Positions 35,870-44,868 of a stretch of DNA of 64,000 bases are shown piece after piece; the stretch's first letter is position 1; every line of letters begins with the position of its first letter. Below the pieces are notes generated by a model. It searched no databases, had not been told where the DNA came from, and worked only from the letters and a program-made list of their open reading frames with translations. Origin of the DNA: Eubacteriales bacterium (GTDB lineage: Bacteria > Bacillota > Clostridia > Acetivibrionales > JANLFN01); the NCBI GenBank assembly GCA_024655885.1, contig JANLFN010000006.1, positions 1 through 64,000 on the forward strand, in the 5' to 3' direction. The translations under genes and the position numbers were made by a program.

Positions 35870-35899
35870 TTGACACTGCTAAAAACTATATGGTATAAT
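35870..35899 (+). promoter_or_regulatory. Sigma-A promoter of the M1-like peptidase gene
   Basis: TTGACA (35870-35875), 18 nt, then TATAAT (35894-35899). A TTG that could be mistaken for the start codon of the next gene is in fact this -35 box. Confidence 0.8.
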
Positions 35900-35927
35900 T
35901 ACAGCAGTAGCGGGGGTAACTTTCCTG

Positions 35928-37198
35928 ATGAAAAAAAAAATTACTTTTTATTGGGTTTCATCATAGCAGGTGAATTAGCCGCTGTTTTATGTATTCTTAT
36001 TTATATCGTATGCTTCCTGCCGGATACCGGCTATGTTTCCGGCGCAGGACAAAACTCCCCGGGGAAAGGCACTGAAGCCGTCCAGCTGTCCGACCCCGGT
36101 ATAAATGCGGACATCCAGGTTTCAGGCAATGTTGTCAGTGTGAAGGAAGAAATAACATTTGCGAATGCGCAAAAGGAAATATTTGCATATATTCCTTCCG
36201 CCAATTTGTCAAAGACAACGATAAAGCAGATTTCTGTAAACGGCGATTTTGAAAAGGAAATTGTGGACGGGACCAATTTGGTCGTTAAATGTGAAAGGCC
36301 CCAGGATAAAATAGGGGTGCAGTACGAGATGGTTTTGGACAGCAGGCAAACCACACTGTCCTATTCCGGCAGCTGCATACTGTTGACCAATTTCCTGATT
36401 ACACCGGCCGTTTACCGGAACAATGCACCCATAATGACCTATAAATGGTATTTTGGAGATCCTTACATATATGGCATGCACAATTACAGCATTACGTTTA
36501 AAATAGACAAAAGCTACAGCATCTTCGCTCCCGGGCAAAAACAGGACATTGTCCGCGGAGGAACCAGGATTGCGGCATTTGAAGCGGACAACCTGCGGGA
36601 TTTCCCCGCCGTTTTATTTGAGAGCGCCGAGGTTCGAACCCAGAAAACCGGCGGCACCACGCTTTATTACGTTAATTCGAGTGCTTCAATGGAGCATGTG
36701 AATTATGCTTTCAGCTACGCTCAAAAAATAATAGGGCCTTATCCCTATAAAGAGCTCTTTATTGTGAAAGCACCAATTTTAAACGAGGGAATGGAGTTTT
36801 CCAATATGATATTCCTCTCCGACAAAAGCTTCAGCAATAGTGAAACGCTCAAAAGAGTGTCATACCATGAGGTCCTCCACCAGTGGTTTTATGGGATCAT
36901 TGGTACTGACCAGATCAATGAGCCATTTTTGGATGAGGGCATAGTCAACTACCTTGCCATGCGGCTCTGTAACGACAGCTTCAGTGAAAACTACAACGGA
37001 AATTTATTTAATTTGCACTTAAAGGATTATTCCACCCGTGAAGAATATTATGAGCTGGCCTATAACAGCTCAACCCTGTACTTTTATTCGTTGAATAAAA
37101 AACTGGGAGACAGGTTTTTTAAAAATCTAGGAAAGATCTATGAGTCAAAAAAATATAAAATACTGTATTATGACGATTTTATCAAATTAATGAATTAA
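35928..37198 (+). CDS. M1-like membrane metallopeptidase (start needs a shift in an A10 run)
   Basis: About 423 residues. One transmembrane segment (GFIIAGELAAVLCILIYIVC) and an outside gluzincin-like domain with the zinc motif SYHEVLHQWFYG and, 18 residues on, EPFLDEGIVNY, as in M1 aminopeptidases. Substrate unknown. The only ATG with a ribosome site (GGGGG at 35912) is at 35928, but in its own frame it stops after 12 codons; the long frame is entered only if the A10 run at 35931-35940 is read as 11. It could be slippage or a sequencing error. It lies just upstream of the FemX-like gene. Confidence 0.75.
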
Positions 37199-37258
37199 AG
37201 ATAGCATACCATAAGCCGTCCTATCTTAAACGGAAAATCAAAATGAGGAGGAAATTTT

Positions 37259-38335
37259 TTGAGTTCTATTCCTGATCAAAATGTGGACAAGTATACCGAA
37301 TTTGTAATGACACATCCAAAGGGACACTTCATGCAGTCTCCCGAATGGGCAAAAGTCAAATCAAACTGGAAAAATGAAATCATTACGGTGGAGGATGAAA
37401 ATGGAAATATCAAGGGTTCTATGAGTGTGCTTATAAGAAAATTGCCCCTGCTAAACTATACAATGATGTATTCGCCTCGTGGTCCTGTATGTGACGTCCA
37501 CGATGAAGATACCCTTCAAAGGCTTTTGGACAAGACAAAGCTGCTCGCCAAAAAATACAGGAGCTATGTGCTGAAAATAGACCCGGATGTAGAAATAGAA
37601 GACAGGGAATTCGGGCAGATTATGAGCAAGCTGGGATTTAAAATAGCAAACGCTTCCAAAAATTTTGAGGGCATACAGCCCAGGTTTGTGTTCAGGCTTA
37701 ATATAAAGGATAAATCCGAAGAAGAGCTCCTGCAGATATTTCATCAGAAGGTGCGCTACAATATAAGGCTTGCCATAAAAAAGGGCGTAACGGTAAAAAT
37801 AGGATCAAGAAAGGATATCCCGGATTTCCACAGGGTCATGGTGGAAACCGGCTTAAGAGATAAATTCGTGGTCAGAAGCGCCCAGTATTTCGAAAAGATG
37901 TACGACTGTCTCGGTCCCGAGCACTTAAGGCTGTACCTTGCCTATTATGAAGACAAAATTATTGCGGGGACCATCGCCGTCCTGTACGGAAATAAATGCT
38001 GGTATCTCTACGGGGCCAGCAGCAACAAGTACAGAAACGTGATGCCCAATTACCTGCTGCAGTGGGAAATGATCCGGTGGGCCCTGGAAAAGCATTGTGA
38101 CCTGTATGATTTTCGCGGCGTATCGGGAGACCTGGATGAAAAAAATCCCCTTTACGGGCTGTATAAGTTCAAGAAGGGATTCAACGGAAAGTTTACCGAG
38201 TTTATAGGAGAAATGGATTACATATTTAACCCATTCATCCACTTTGCGGTGGAGAAAGGTGAAAAAATATTCAGAGAGGCCAGGAGAAAACTTTTCACAT
38301 TAAAGAGAAACAATCCCTCCGGGCAAGAGGCGTAG
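37259..38335 (+). CDS. FemX/FemA-like aminoacyltransferase
   Basis: 358 residues with two GNAT-like halves, typical of the FemABX family: GHFMQSPEWAKVKSNW near the start, VRYNIRLAIKKGVTVKIG in the middle, and YLYGASSNKYRNVMPNYLLQ and YDFRGVSGDLDEKNPLYGLY near the end. These enzymes use aminoacyl-tRNA to add the first or further residues of peptidoglycan interpeptide bridges. The TTG start at 37259 follows GAGGAGG. It neighbours an alanine-racemase-like gene, fitting cell-wall precursor synthesis. Confidence 0.92.
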   Translation: MSSIPDQNVDKYTEFVMTHPKGHFMQSPEWAKVKSNWKNEIITVEDENGNIKGSMSVLIRKLPLLNYTMMYSPRGPVCDVHDEDTLQRLLDKTKLLAKKYRSYVLKIDPDVEIEDREFGQIMSKLGFKIANASKNFEGIQPRFVFRLNIKDKSEEELLQIFHQKVRYNIRLAIKKGVTVKIGSRKDIPDFHRVMVETGLRDKFVVRSAQYFEKMYDCLGPEHLRLYLAYYEDKIIAGTIAVLYGNKCWYLYGASSNKYRNVMPNYLLQWEMIRWALEKHCDLYDFRGVSGDLDEKNPLYGLYKFKKGFNGKFTEFIGEMDYIFNPFIHFAVEKGEKIFREARRKLFTLKRNNPSGQEA

Positions 38336-38386
38336 GGCTTAGCCCGTTTTAAAACCGATCCCGGGGGATGGATGACGAGGTTCCCT

Positions 38387-39475
38387 ATGAGAAAACTGGT
38401 GATTGAAAAAGCCAAGCTTCAAAACAACATTGATATCATAAAAAAAATGACAAGCTCCACCATCATCGCCGTTTTGAAAGGAAACGGCTATGGTTTGGGC
38501 CTGGTTGAATTTGCGCGTCTGCTTCAGGAAAACTCCATCGATTATTTCGCCGTCTCCACCCTGGAGGAGGCTTTGACTTTAAGGCAGAACGGCATGGACG
38601 GCAGGATACTCCTGCTGGCTCCTCCCGGCAGCCCCGAGGAGGCGGAAATTATTGTAAATTATAACATTATGCCTACCATCGGGTCAATCCACTCGGCATC
38701 CCTAATGGAAGAGGCAGGCTTAAAGGCGGGAAAATCCGTAGACCTCCACCTGAAAATTGATACCGGTTTCGGCAGATTTGGATTTTTGTGGAATGAGACG
38801 GACAGATATTCCACAGGCCTGAAATCCTTGAGCTGTCTAAATATCGTGGGGACCTATACCCACCTATCCTATTCCTTTGAAAAAAAAGCCCGGAGTATAC
38901 ACCTGCAGTTCGAGCGGTTCCTGAAAAGTGTGGAGAGTCTCAAGGCCGCCGGTATTCCCACGGGGATGCTGCACATCGCCAATTCCTGCGCATTTTTGAG
39001 ATTTCCGGCCATGCACCTGGATGCCGTGAGGATAGGCTCCGCTTTTCTTGGGAGGATTCCCATAGAAAATCCCTACGGTCTTGAAAAAATAGGCTTTTTA
39101 AAATCGCGCATCATTGATGTCAAAACTCTTCCCAAAGGTTATTCCATAGGGTATGCAAACACCTACCGGACCAAAAAGGAGACCCGCATCGGTATTGTTC
39201 CCATAGGCTATAAAGATGGCTTCGGTATTGAAAAATCGAAGGACACCTTCAGGTTTATCGATATTTTAAGATATATATACCATGATATCAAGCTTCTTAA
39301 CAAGCACCTGTTTGCAAGGCTGGGAGACCAATCCAAAGTGAGGATTCTGGGAAGAGTAAGCATGTTTAATATCGTACTGGATTTGACAGGTACCGGTGCG
39401 GATATAGGGGACGAAGTTATTCTAGAAGTAAACCCTGTTTTGGTGGAAGGCTCCGTAGAAAGGGAATATATATAG
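38387..39475 (+). CDS. alr: Alanine-racemase-family PLP enzyme
   Basis: 362 residues. The N-terminal barrel begins MRKLVIEKAKLQNNI, with the PLP lysine in AVLKGNGYGLG. Later motifs are HLKIDTGFGRFGF, RIGSAFLGRIP and IGYKDGFG. All are aligned with alanine racemase but several differ from the consensus (VKANAYG gives LKGNGYG), so a racemase for another amino acid is possible. D-alanine supply for peptidoglycan is the default function. I prefer the ATG at 38387 (GAGG 6 nt upstream) to one 5 codons earlier. A terminator follows. Confidence 0.82.
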   Translation: MRKLVIEKAKLQNNIDIIKKMTSSTIIAVLKGNGYGLGLVEFARLLQENSIDYFAVSTLEEALTLRQNGMDGRILLLAPPGSPEEAEIIVNYNIMPTIGSIHSASLMEEAGLKAGKSVDLHLKIDTGFGRFGFLWNETDRYSTGLKSLSCLNIVGTYTHLSYSFEKKARSIHLQFERFLKSVESLKAAGIPTGMLHIANSCAFLRFPAMHLDAVRIGSAFLGRIPIENPYGLEKIGFLKSRIIDVKTLPKGYSIGYANTYRTKKETRIGIVPIGYKDGFGIEKSKDTFRFIDILRYIYHDIKLLNKHLFARLGDQSKVRILGRVSMFNIVLDLTGTGADIGDEVILEVNPVLVEGSVEREYI

Positions 39476-39510
39476 AATCCGCACCCGCTTCTCTATAAAA
39501 AAGAGGACAA

Positions 39511-39540
39511 GCCCCGGCAACGGCGGGGCTATATTTTTTT
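39511..39540 (+). terminator. Terminator after alr
   Basis: AGCCCCG and CGGGGCT form a GC-rich hairpin followed by ATATTTTTTT. The same bases contain the end of the convergent 48-residue gene. Confidence 0.85.
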
Positions 39541-39675
39541 GCCGTAATTTTCCATTAATTCCCTGACCAGCTGCCTGTACGCCTCTATTTCTTCTCTCAA
39601 TTCCCTAATCAGCGAATCCTTTATCCTGATCACCTCCATAAGTTCTTCTCTGGTCATGTTTTCCACGCTTTTCAT
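39529..39675 (-). CDS. Short 48-residue coiled-coil protein, unknown
   Basis: A frame too short for ordinary gene finding reads MKSVENMTREELMEVIRIKD, then LIRELREEIEAYRQLVREL and ends NYGKKI. It is strongly heptad-like and its ATG follows AAGGAGATGCGGC, a good ribosome site. It converges on alr and its stop lies inside the alr terminator. Nothing is known of its function; it may act as a small coiled-coil adapter. Confidence 0.6.
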   Translation of the reverse strand: MKSVENMTREELMEVIRIKDSLIRELREEIEAYRQLVRELMENYGKKI

Positions 39676-39824
39676 GCCGCATCTCCTTCAATTTTTTCCG
39701 TTATCTGGTGTTCAACGCCCCTAAGGCGGAATTTCTTGCCGGGGTATAGAATTATATTTATATTAACATACTATTAAAAAGAACGCACTTTAAACTTTGT
39801 AGCAACCGGAAGGAGGCGGACTCA

Positions 39825-40061
39825 ATGATTACGGCGGAAGTTGCCATCTATCCTCTGAAAACCAATGACGCCGCATCGGTCATTAACAGTTCCATTGATG
39901 TCCTGCAGCAAAGTAACGCCAATTTTGACGTTAACTCCATGAATACCCGCATCAAAGGAACAAAAGCCGAAGTCTTCACCAGCCTGGAAACCATGTTTTC
40001 GGAAGCGGAGAACAAGGGCGGAGAGGTCAGCATGGTGGTGACAATCACAAATGCCACCTAA
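39825..40061 (+). CDS. Thiamine-binding-like protein (MTH1187/YkoF family)
   Basis: 78 residues: ITAEVAIYPLKTNDAASVIN at the start, then QQSNANFDVNSMNTRIKGT and VSMVVTITNAT. This matches PF01910, small ferredoxin-like-fold proteins, some of which bind thiamine or hydroxymethylpyrimidine. The ATG follows GGAGG. No thiamine genes are nearby, so a transport or sensing role is only a guess. Confidence 0.82.
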   Translation: MITAEVAIYPLKTNDAASVINSSIDVLQQSNANFDVNSMNTRIKGTKAEVFTSLETMFSEAENKGGEVSMVVTITNAT

Positions 40062-40112
40062 AGGCCCTGCGGGCAAATTCCCCACACCCCTATTTTTATG
40101 GAGGAAGCCGGC

Positions 40113-40325
40113 ATGAAAAAGTTTCACGGTACCGCAAGCGTAGGCCTGAGAGAAAAGTCTACAGGCAAACTGGTGGCCGCCTATCCCTATCCTGTGTCGG
40201 GAAAGGATACCGAAATAGAGCAAAAGGTCAGGTTCTGGTATTACCAGCAGAGCTGTTCGGCGGAGGAGGAATTGCGGGACTGCTATGTGGATCTTCTGAC
40301 CGAGAAAGAGCTGAAGGATAAATAG
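40113..40325 (+). CDS. Unknown small protein
   Basis: 70 residues: MKKFHGTASVGLREKSTGKL, then AAYPYPVSGKDTEIEQKVR and a charged, helical end. Not recognised. The ATG at 40113 is preceded by GGAGG at 8 nt spacing, better than the upstream ATG. It is a soluble protein with no signal or membrane segment, between two other small genes on the same strand. Confidence 0.65.
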   Translation: MKKFHGTASVGLREKSTGKLVAAYPYPVSGKDTEIEQKVRFWYYQQSCSAEEELRDCYVDLLTEKELKDK

Positions 40326-40442
40326 TAATTTTATCTATGGCGTAAATTTTCATTTCACTGTATAATGAGAGAGGAAGCCCGGCAACTAGGAACATGGTTG
40401 CCGGACATGAATGTATTCTCTAAAAGCAGGGGTTATGTGGCT

Positions 40443-40661
40443 ATGGAAAAAAAAGAGTACTGCTATAATTGTGACGAGGACACCGAGTACATAATTGAAA
40501 AAGAGATAATAAACCTTGAACTGGAAGGTGTAAAGTTCTCCTATGAAGCATTGGTCCCTTACTGCGTGAAATGCAAAAAAGAGGTTTCGATCCCCGAAAT
40601 AAACGACTTAAATATTATAAGAGCCTATAAGGCACACAAGGAAGCGCTGGACAAGTCTTGA
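40443..40661 (+). CDS. MqsA/YgiT-type zinc-finger protein
   Basis: 72 residues with two CxxC pairs: EYCYNCDEDT and PYCVKCKKEV, giving a C4 zinc finger like the N-terminal domain of MqsA/YgiT antitoxins. There is no C-terminal helix-turn-helix and no toxin partner beside it, so a toxin-antitoxin role is doubtful. The ATG at 40443 follows AGGGG by about 10 nt. It may be a stand-alone zinc-binding protein. Confidence 0.65.
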   Translation: MEKKEYCYNCDEDTEYIIEKEIINLELEGVKFSYEALVPYCVKCKKEVSIPEINDLNIIRAYKAHKEALDKS

Positions 40662-40666
40662 ACTTT

Positions 40667-41320
40667 TCAATCATTGGTACTCATTCTTCCCAAAGGACTG
40701 TCTTCCCTGATTATGTCCTCAATATCGTAGACGGAAATAGGAAACATGGGAAAGCCGAAAACATAAGCCGTCAGCTGGTACAGCTGAAAATATACCACCA
40801 GGCATTTGTCCGCAATATAGTAATCCTGTTCCGGCTCAATACCGTTCAAATCGTTTAACAGCACAATCTTGCGCTCTCTAATCTGTTCCTTAATTTGGTC
40901 CGAAAGTACTTTGATATAGTCGCTGCCCTGCTTGAACTGTTCGCTTAACAGGTAGGACTTTCCCGTATTCGTGTCGAATGTCAGGGACCGGATCATGGTT
41001 AACCCGTGGGCTGCAGGGTAAGCAAAAGTATAATTTCCTATGGTCAAGCTCAAAACGTCTCTTTCGTTTGTCTTAAGCTCATAAAAGCCGCTGACGGATA
41101 AATGCAGCTCCTTGTATCCCTGCTGGATCAGTCTGTCCACCTGTTCAGCCATCACCCTGTTGACCAGGGTGACTATCTGCGTGTTGATCTTTTGTTGGAC
41201 AATAAAATTGGCCATACCCACAACCACCGGATAGCTTATGTCCGCCTCTTGGTTGGGTATGACCATTTTCCGGGTTATCACAACGACAGGATTTCTGGAA
41301 ATCCAACTCATTTCAACCAT
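40667..41320 (-). CDS. DUF3298 (RsiV/PdaC-like) protein without signal peptide
   Basis: 217 residues. The C-terminal half matches DUF3298: YTFAYPAAHGLTMIRSLTFD, KSYLLSEQFKQGSDYI and DYYIADKCLVVYF, and the N-terminal half resembles DUF4163. In other Firmicutes these domains bind peptidoglycan or lysozyme, in RsiV and PdaC. I see no signal peptide or membrane segment here, so its location is unclear. An alternative start is the ATG at 41311. The next gene upstream, on the same strand, is far off. Confidence 0.82.
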   Translation of the reverse strand: MVEMSWISRNPVVVITRKMVIPNQEADISYPVVVGMANFIVQQKINTQIVTLVNRVMAEQVDRLIQQGYKELHLSVSGFYELKTNERDVLSLTIGNYTFAYPAAHGLTMIRSLTFDTNTGKSYLLSEQFKQGSDYIKVLSDQIKEQIRERKIVLLNDLNGIEPEQDYYIADKCLVVYFQLYQLTAYVFGFPMFPISVYDIEDIIREDSPLGRMSTND

Positions 41321-41390
41321 CCCATAAAGTATCGGTTACAGTAATATAGTATTCAAGCCAAGCCGGAATGGTTAATACCACCGGAGGAAT

Positions 41391-42638
41391 TTACCGGATC
41401 TGTCCGTTCCCGTAAATGATATATTTTATTGTAGTCAATTCCTTCAACCCTACAGGACCTCTTGCATGCAGCTTCTGATTGCTTATACCGATCTCCGCGC
41501 CGAAGCCGAACTCACCGCCGTCGGTAAACCGGGTGGACGCGTTTACATAGACGGCGGCGGCGTCTATCTCCTGCAAAAACCTCTGGGCCTTGGTGTAATT
41601 TGTAGTCACAATGGCCTCCGAATGCCTCGTCCCATATCGATTGATATGTTCTATCGCCTCATCGATGCCCCTGACTACCTTAACGGCCAGAATATAATCA
41701 AGGTATTCGGTATACCAGTCCTCTTCGGTGGCCGGTCGGGCATTTTTAAAGATCTCCCTGGTTCTCTCGCAGCCTCGGATCTCTACATTCAAGTCCTCTA
41801 AAGCCTTTAACGCCTTAGGCAGGAATTTTTCCGCCACAGCCTCATCCACCAGCAGGGTTTCTGCCGCATTGCAGACCGCCGGCCTGCTGGTCTTGGCATT
41901 GATAATGATGCTTTCGCCCATTTCCAGGTCTGCATCGCCGTCGATATACACATGGCAGTTGCCCGTACCGGTTTCGATTACGGGAACGGTGGAATTCTTC
42001 ACAACAGTTTGAATTAATCCCGCCCCTCCCCTGGGGATAAGCACATCGATATACCGGTTCAGCTTCATCATCTCTACGGCTGTTTCCCGGCCCGTATCCT
42101 CAATAAGCTGTACGGCATCCTCAGGAATTCCGGCCTCACGGAGCCCTGCTTTTATGGCGGCGGCAATCGCTTTATTGGAATTGATCGCCTCGCTCCCACC
42201 CCTCAGTATAACCGCATTGCCGGATTTGAGGCACAGGCCGGCCGCATCCACCGTTACATTGGGCCGCGCTTCATATATCATGCCGATGACGCCTATAGGA
42301 ACCCTCTGCTGGCCGATCATCAAGCCGTTGGGCCTTTTCCACATGGATATTACCTCGCCCACAGGGTCGGGAAGAGACATAACCTGCAGCAAGCCTTCGG
42401 CCATAGAGGCTATCCTTTTGCTGTTCAAAGCCAGACGGTCGATCAGGGCACTGCCGGCACCCTTATTCCGGGCATTTTCCACATCTGTGGAATTTGCATC
42501 TAAGATGCTGCTTTCATTCCGGACCAGCTCCTCCGCTATTTTTTTCAGCCCCTCGTTTTTAACGGCGGCCGAAAACCCAGAAAGTTTATACGAAGCCTTT
42601 TTCGCTTTTTCAGCCTTTATCAGCAACTCACTGTCCAC
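41391..42638 (-). CDS. proA: Gamma-glutamyl phosphate reductase
   Basis: 415 residues, the usual ProA length. Motifs include the AGLCLKSGNAVILRGGSEA cofactor region, the PRGGAGLIQTVVKNSTVP loop and VCNAAETLLVDEAVA containing the active-site cysteine. ProA reduces gamma-glutamyl phosphate to glutamate semialdehyde with NADPH, the second step of proline synthesis. A GTG at 42638 after GGAGTGGGAG is preferred over upstream starts; the gene then overlaps proB by 11 nt, showing translational coupling. Confidence 0.95.
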   Translation of the reverse strand: MDSELLIKAEKAKKASYKLSGFSAAVKNEGLKKIAEELVRNESSILDANSTDVENARNKGAGSALIDRLALNSKRIASMAEGLLQVMSLPDPVGEVISMWKRPNGLMIGQQRVPIGVIGMIYEARPNVTVDAAGLCLKSGNAVILRGGSEAINSNKAIAAAIKAGLREAGIPEDAVQLIEDTGRETAVEMMKLNRYIDVLIPRGGAGLIQTVVKNSTVPVIETGTGNCHVYIDGDADLEMGESIIINAKTSRPAVCNAAETLLVDEAVAEKFLPKALKALEDLNVEIRGCERTREIFKNARPATEEDWYTEYLDYILAVKVVRGIDEAIEHINRYGTRHSEAIVTTNYTKAQRFLQEIDAAAVYVNASTRFTDGGEFGFGAEIGISNQKLHARGPVGLKELTTIKYIIYGNGQIR

Positions 42639-43449
42639 TGCTCCCACTCCTTTTATTTGATACGAAAAGCGTCCCCACATCCTTGCCTTCCATAATATCC
42701 ATGATTACTTCAGGATTGATTCCATTTGAAATCACCATATCCACACCCGCCGCCGTGGCGATTTTAGCCGCTAAAAGCTTGGTAGCCATCCCACCCGTGC
42801 CTCTCTTGGTCCCCGGTCCTCCTGCATATTTCTCAAGGGCGGGCGTTATCTGCTCTATTACCGATATAAGCTTTAAGCCCGTATTTTTTTTAGGATCACC
42901 GTTATAAAAACCGTCAATATCGGAGAGTATAATCAGCAAATCCGCACCAACCAGCTGGGCTACTATAGCCGACAGGGTATCATTATCGCCAAACTCAATC
43001 TCTTCAACCGCCACCGAGTCATTCTCGTTGACTATCGGTATTATACCCCGCTCCAGCAGGTTCTCGAAGGTGTTAATGACGTTTTTCCTTCTTATATCGT
43101 CTTCAACCACATCCCGGGTTAAAAGAATCTGGCCTACAATGCGCCCATAATCTGAGAAAAACTTACTGTACATATGCATGAGCTCACACTGTCCTACTGC
43201 CGCAATGGCCTGCTTTTCACGCACTGTTTTTGGCTTCCCCTTCAGCTTCAGCTTTCCCACCCCCACTCCGATAGCTCCGGACGAAACCAGCACAACATCC
43301 TTCCCCTGGTTTGCGAGGTCGGACATGACTCTTGCAAGTTTATCTATCCTTGTAAAGTTAATCTTGCCCGTATCATATGTCAATGTGGAGGTTCCCACTT
43401 TTATTACTATCCTTTTGGCATTGCGCAGATTATCACGTATATTACACAT
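42628..43449 (-). CDS. proB: Glutamate 5-kinase, PUA-less
   Basis: 273 residues: RIVIKVGTSTLTY, VLVSSGAIGVGVG, IPIVNENDSVAVEEI and RGTGGMATKLLAAKIAT define the amino-acid-kinase fold of glutamate 5-kinase. The common C-terminal PUA domain (giving about 370 residues) is absent, as in several clostridial enzymes. It phosphorylates glutamate at the start of proline synthesis and is probably feedback-inhibited by proline. The ATG follows GAGGG. It forms an operon with proA. Confidence 0.95.
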   Translation of the reverse strand: MCNIRDNLRNAKRIVIKVGTSTLTYDTGKINFTRIDKLARVMSDLANQGKDVVLVSSGAIGVGVGKLKLKGKPKTVREKQAIAAVGQCELMHMYSKFFSDYGRIVGQILLTRDVVEDDIRRKNVINTFENLLERGIIPIVNENDSVAVEEIEFGDNDTLSAIVAQLVGADLLIILSDIDGFYNGDPKKNTGLKLISVIEQITPALEKYAGGPGTKRGTGGMATKLLAAKIATAAGVDMVISNGINPEVIMDIMEGKDVGTLFVSNKRSGSSGQ

Positions 43450-43599
43450 TTTGAACCCTCTTTAGCCTATTTTATTCTTAAGATATGTTTCTCATTTGAG
43501 CTTAAGCTTAATGCGGCGAAGCCCCGACCGCAGTCCGCAGAACCTTAACCTTTAATATTATATATTAATTAAATTCCGTTTTCTACAAATACAGAAATA

Positions 43600-44205
43600 T
43601 CAGAACCCGGATTTTTCATTTTTTTCGGTATAGGTAAGCCATTTTTCGCTGAGTTCCACAGGTTCATAGGAATCAATGTACTCCAAGGCAGCGGATATTC
43701 CGGAGGTCACATGGTAAAGCTTTTTACATTCGGGCTTGGCGAACTGCCGGTCCATTATTTCCTGAAACTGCTCCAGGAGCTTATCGTAAAAGTGGTTGAT
43801 ATTCAGTATAACAATAGGCTTGTTATGGTACTTCAACTGTTTCAGGGTGATAATTTCCAGTAATTCCTCCAGGGTCCCATATCCTCCCGGCAGGGCTATA
43901 AACGCATGGGACCTGGAATCCATAACCGATTTTCTTTCACGCATGCCTTCGGTAACAATCAATTCATCGCATGTATTATAAACCACGCCCTCAATGTTAA
44001 GAGCTTTGGGTATTACTCCGATCACTTTTCCGCCGCAGGAGTGCACAGCTCTGGCTGTAGCGCCCATAAGGCCCAATAAGCCTCCACCGTAAAGTAAAAT
44101 GTCTTTTCTTAAAGCAATTTGTTTTCCCAATTCTGCCGCTACATCAAAATAAATGGTGTCAATGTTTGTGCTGGATGCGCTGTATACACAAATGACCTTG
44201 TTCAT
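43600..44205 (-). CDS. LOG family phosphoribohydrolase-like protein
   Basis: 201 residues with the LOG signature: LYGGGLLGLMGATARAVHS, ERKSVMDSRSHAFIALPGGY and GTLEELLEI (PGGxGTxxE motif). Members act as cytokinin riboside 5'-monophosphate phosphoribohydrolases or nucleotide-5'-monophosphate nucleosidases, releasing the base from AMP-like nucleotides. The ATG at 44205 follows GGAGTGAG. It is a single gene next to the proBA operon. Confidence 0.92.
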   Translation of the reverse strand: MNKVICVYSASSTNIDTIYFDVAAELGKQIALRKDILLYGGGLLGLMGATARAVHSCGGKVIGVIPKALNIEGVVYNTCDELIVTEGMRERKSVMDSRSHAFIALPGGYGTLEELLEIITLKQLKYHNKPIVILNINHFYDKLLEQFQEIMDRQFAKPECKKLYHVTSGISAALEYIDSYEPVELSEKWLTYTEKNEKSGF

Positions 44206-44395
44206 TCATTCTCACTCCTGTATAAATCTATAATTACCAGCGTTTTTTAACATTATAATACACCGGGCAGGCTGTTACAAGCAAAAAAACTTCCGGATAA
44301 AAGCCTGCGGCATCAAGCCGTTAAAAATAATGTCACGTAAAAAAAAGTTTTACATAATATAACATTAGAAAACACCTTTGGGAGTGTGCATATTT

Positions 44396-44782
44396 ATGGA
44401 GAAAAACCGTACTTTGGATTATTTGGCCAAAGGGTTTACCGCAGCCCACAGAATCCGGCAGGCATCGCAGAAAAGCCTGCGCAGCGATGAAAACCGATCC
44501 GTTCAGCCCAGCAACCTGCATAAAATGGGCGAGATAATGCAAATATTGGCCGAATACTCCCCCGACAGGCATAAGGACAATTTAAGCGCAGCCATCGAAA
44601 AAAGTATGATGTACAGCAATACATACAGGAATTTAAAGCAGCATCTTCGAGAGGCAAGAGGGAAAAAAATGGATGTCCCCACCGTTCTAAAAGCACTGGA
44701 AATGTTAAAGCCTGCGCTGGGCAACAACCATAACATCCTGATCGATAAAATGGTCAAAATATATGAGATTTTGCGTTCATGA
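44396..44782 (+). CDS. Unknown 128-residue protein
   Basis: Not recognised. It begins MEKNRTLDYLAKGFTAAHRI, is soluble and mostly helical, with repeated basic stretches (YRNLKQHLREARGKK) and MKALEMLKPALGNN-like region near the end (APALGNN not repeated). The ATG at 44396 follows GGGAG at about 11 nt. It is likely a clostridial lineage-specific protein; the location beside LOG and the hydrogenase-like receptor gives no clear clue. Confidence 0.6.
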   Translation: MEKNRTLDYLAKGFTAAHRIRQASQKSLRSDENRSVQPSNLHKMGEIMQILAEYSPDRHKDNLSAAIEKSMMYSNTYRNLKQHLREARGKKMDVPTVLKALEMLKPALGNNHNILIDKMVKIYEILRS

Positions 44783-44868
44783 GGTTAAAATGCAACTTTA
44801 TATTCTTACCCTCCGGGTTATGGAAATGGTCACTTAAAGCATTCTGTCTCAATTGCGCCATCCTTCGA

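Noticed and set aside
35870-35927. TTG at 35870 as the start of the M1-like peptidase
   Set aside because: The TTG is the first part of the -35 box TTGACA of a clear promoter.
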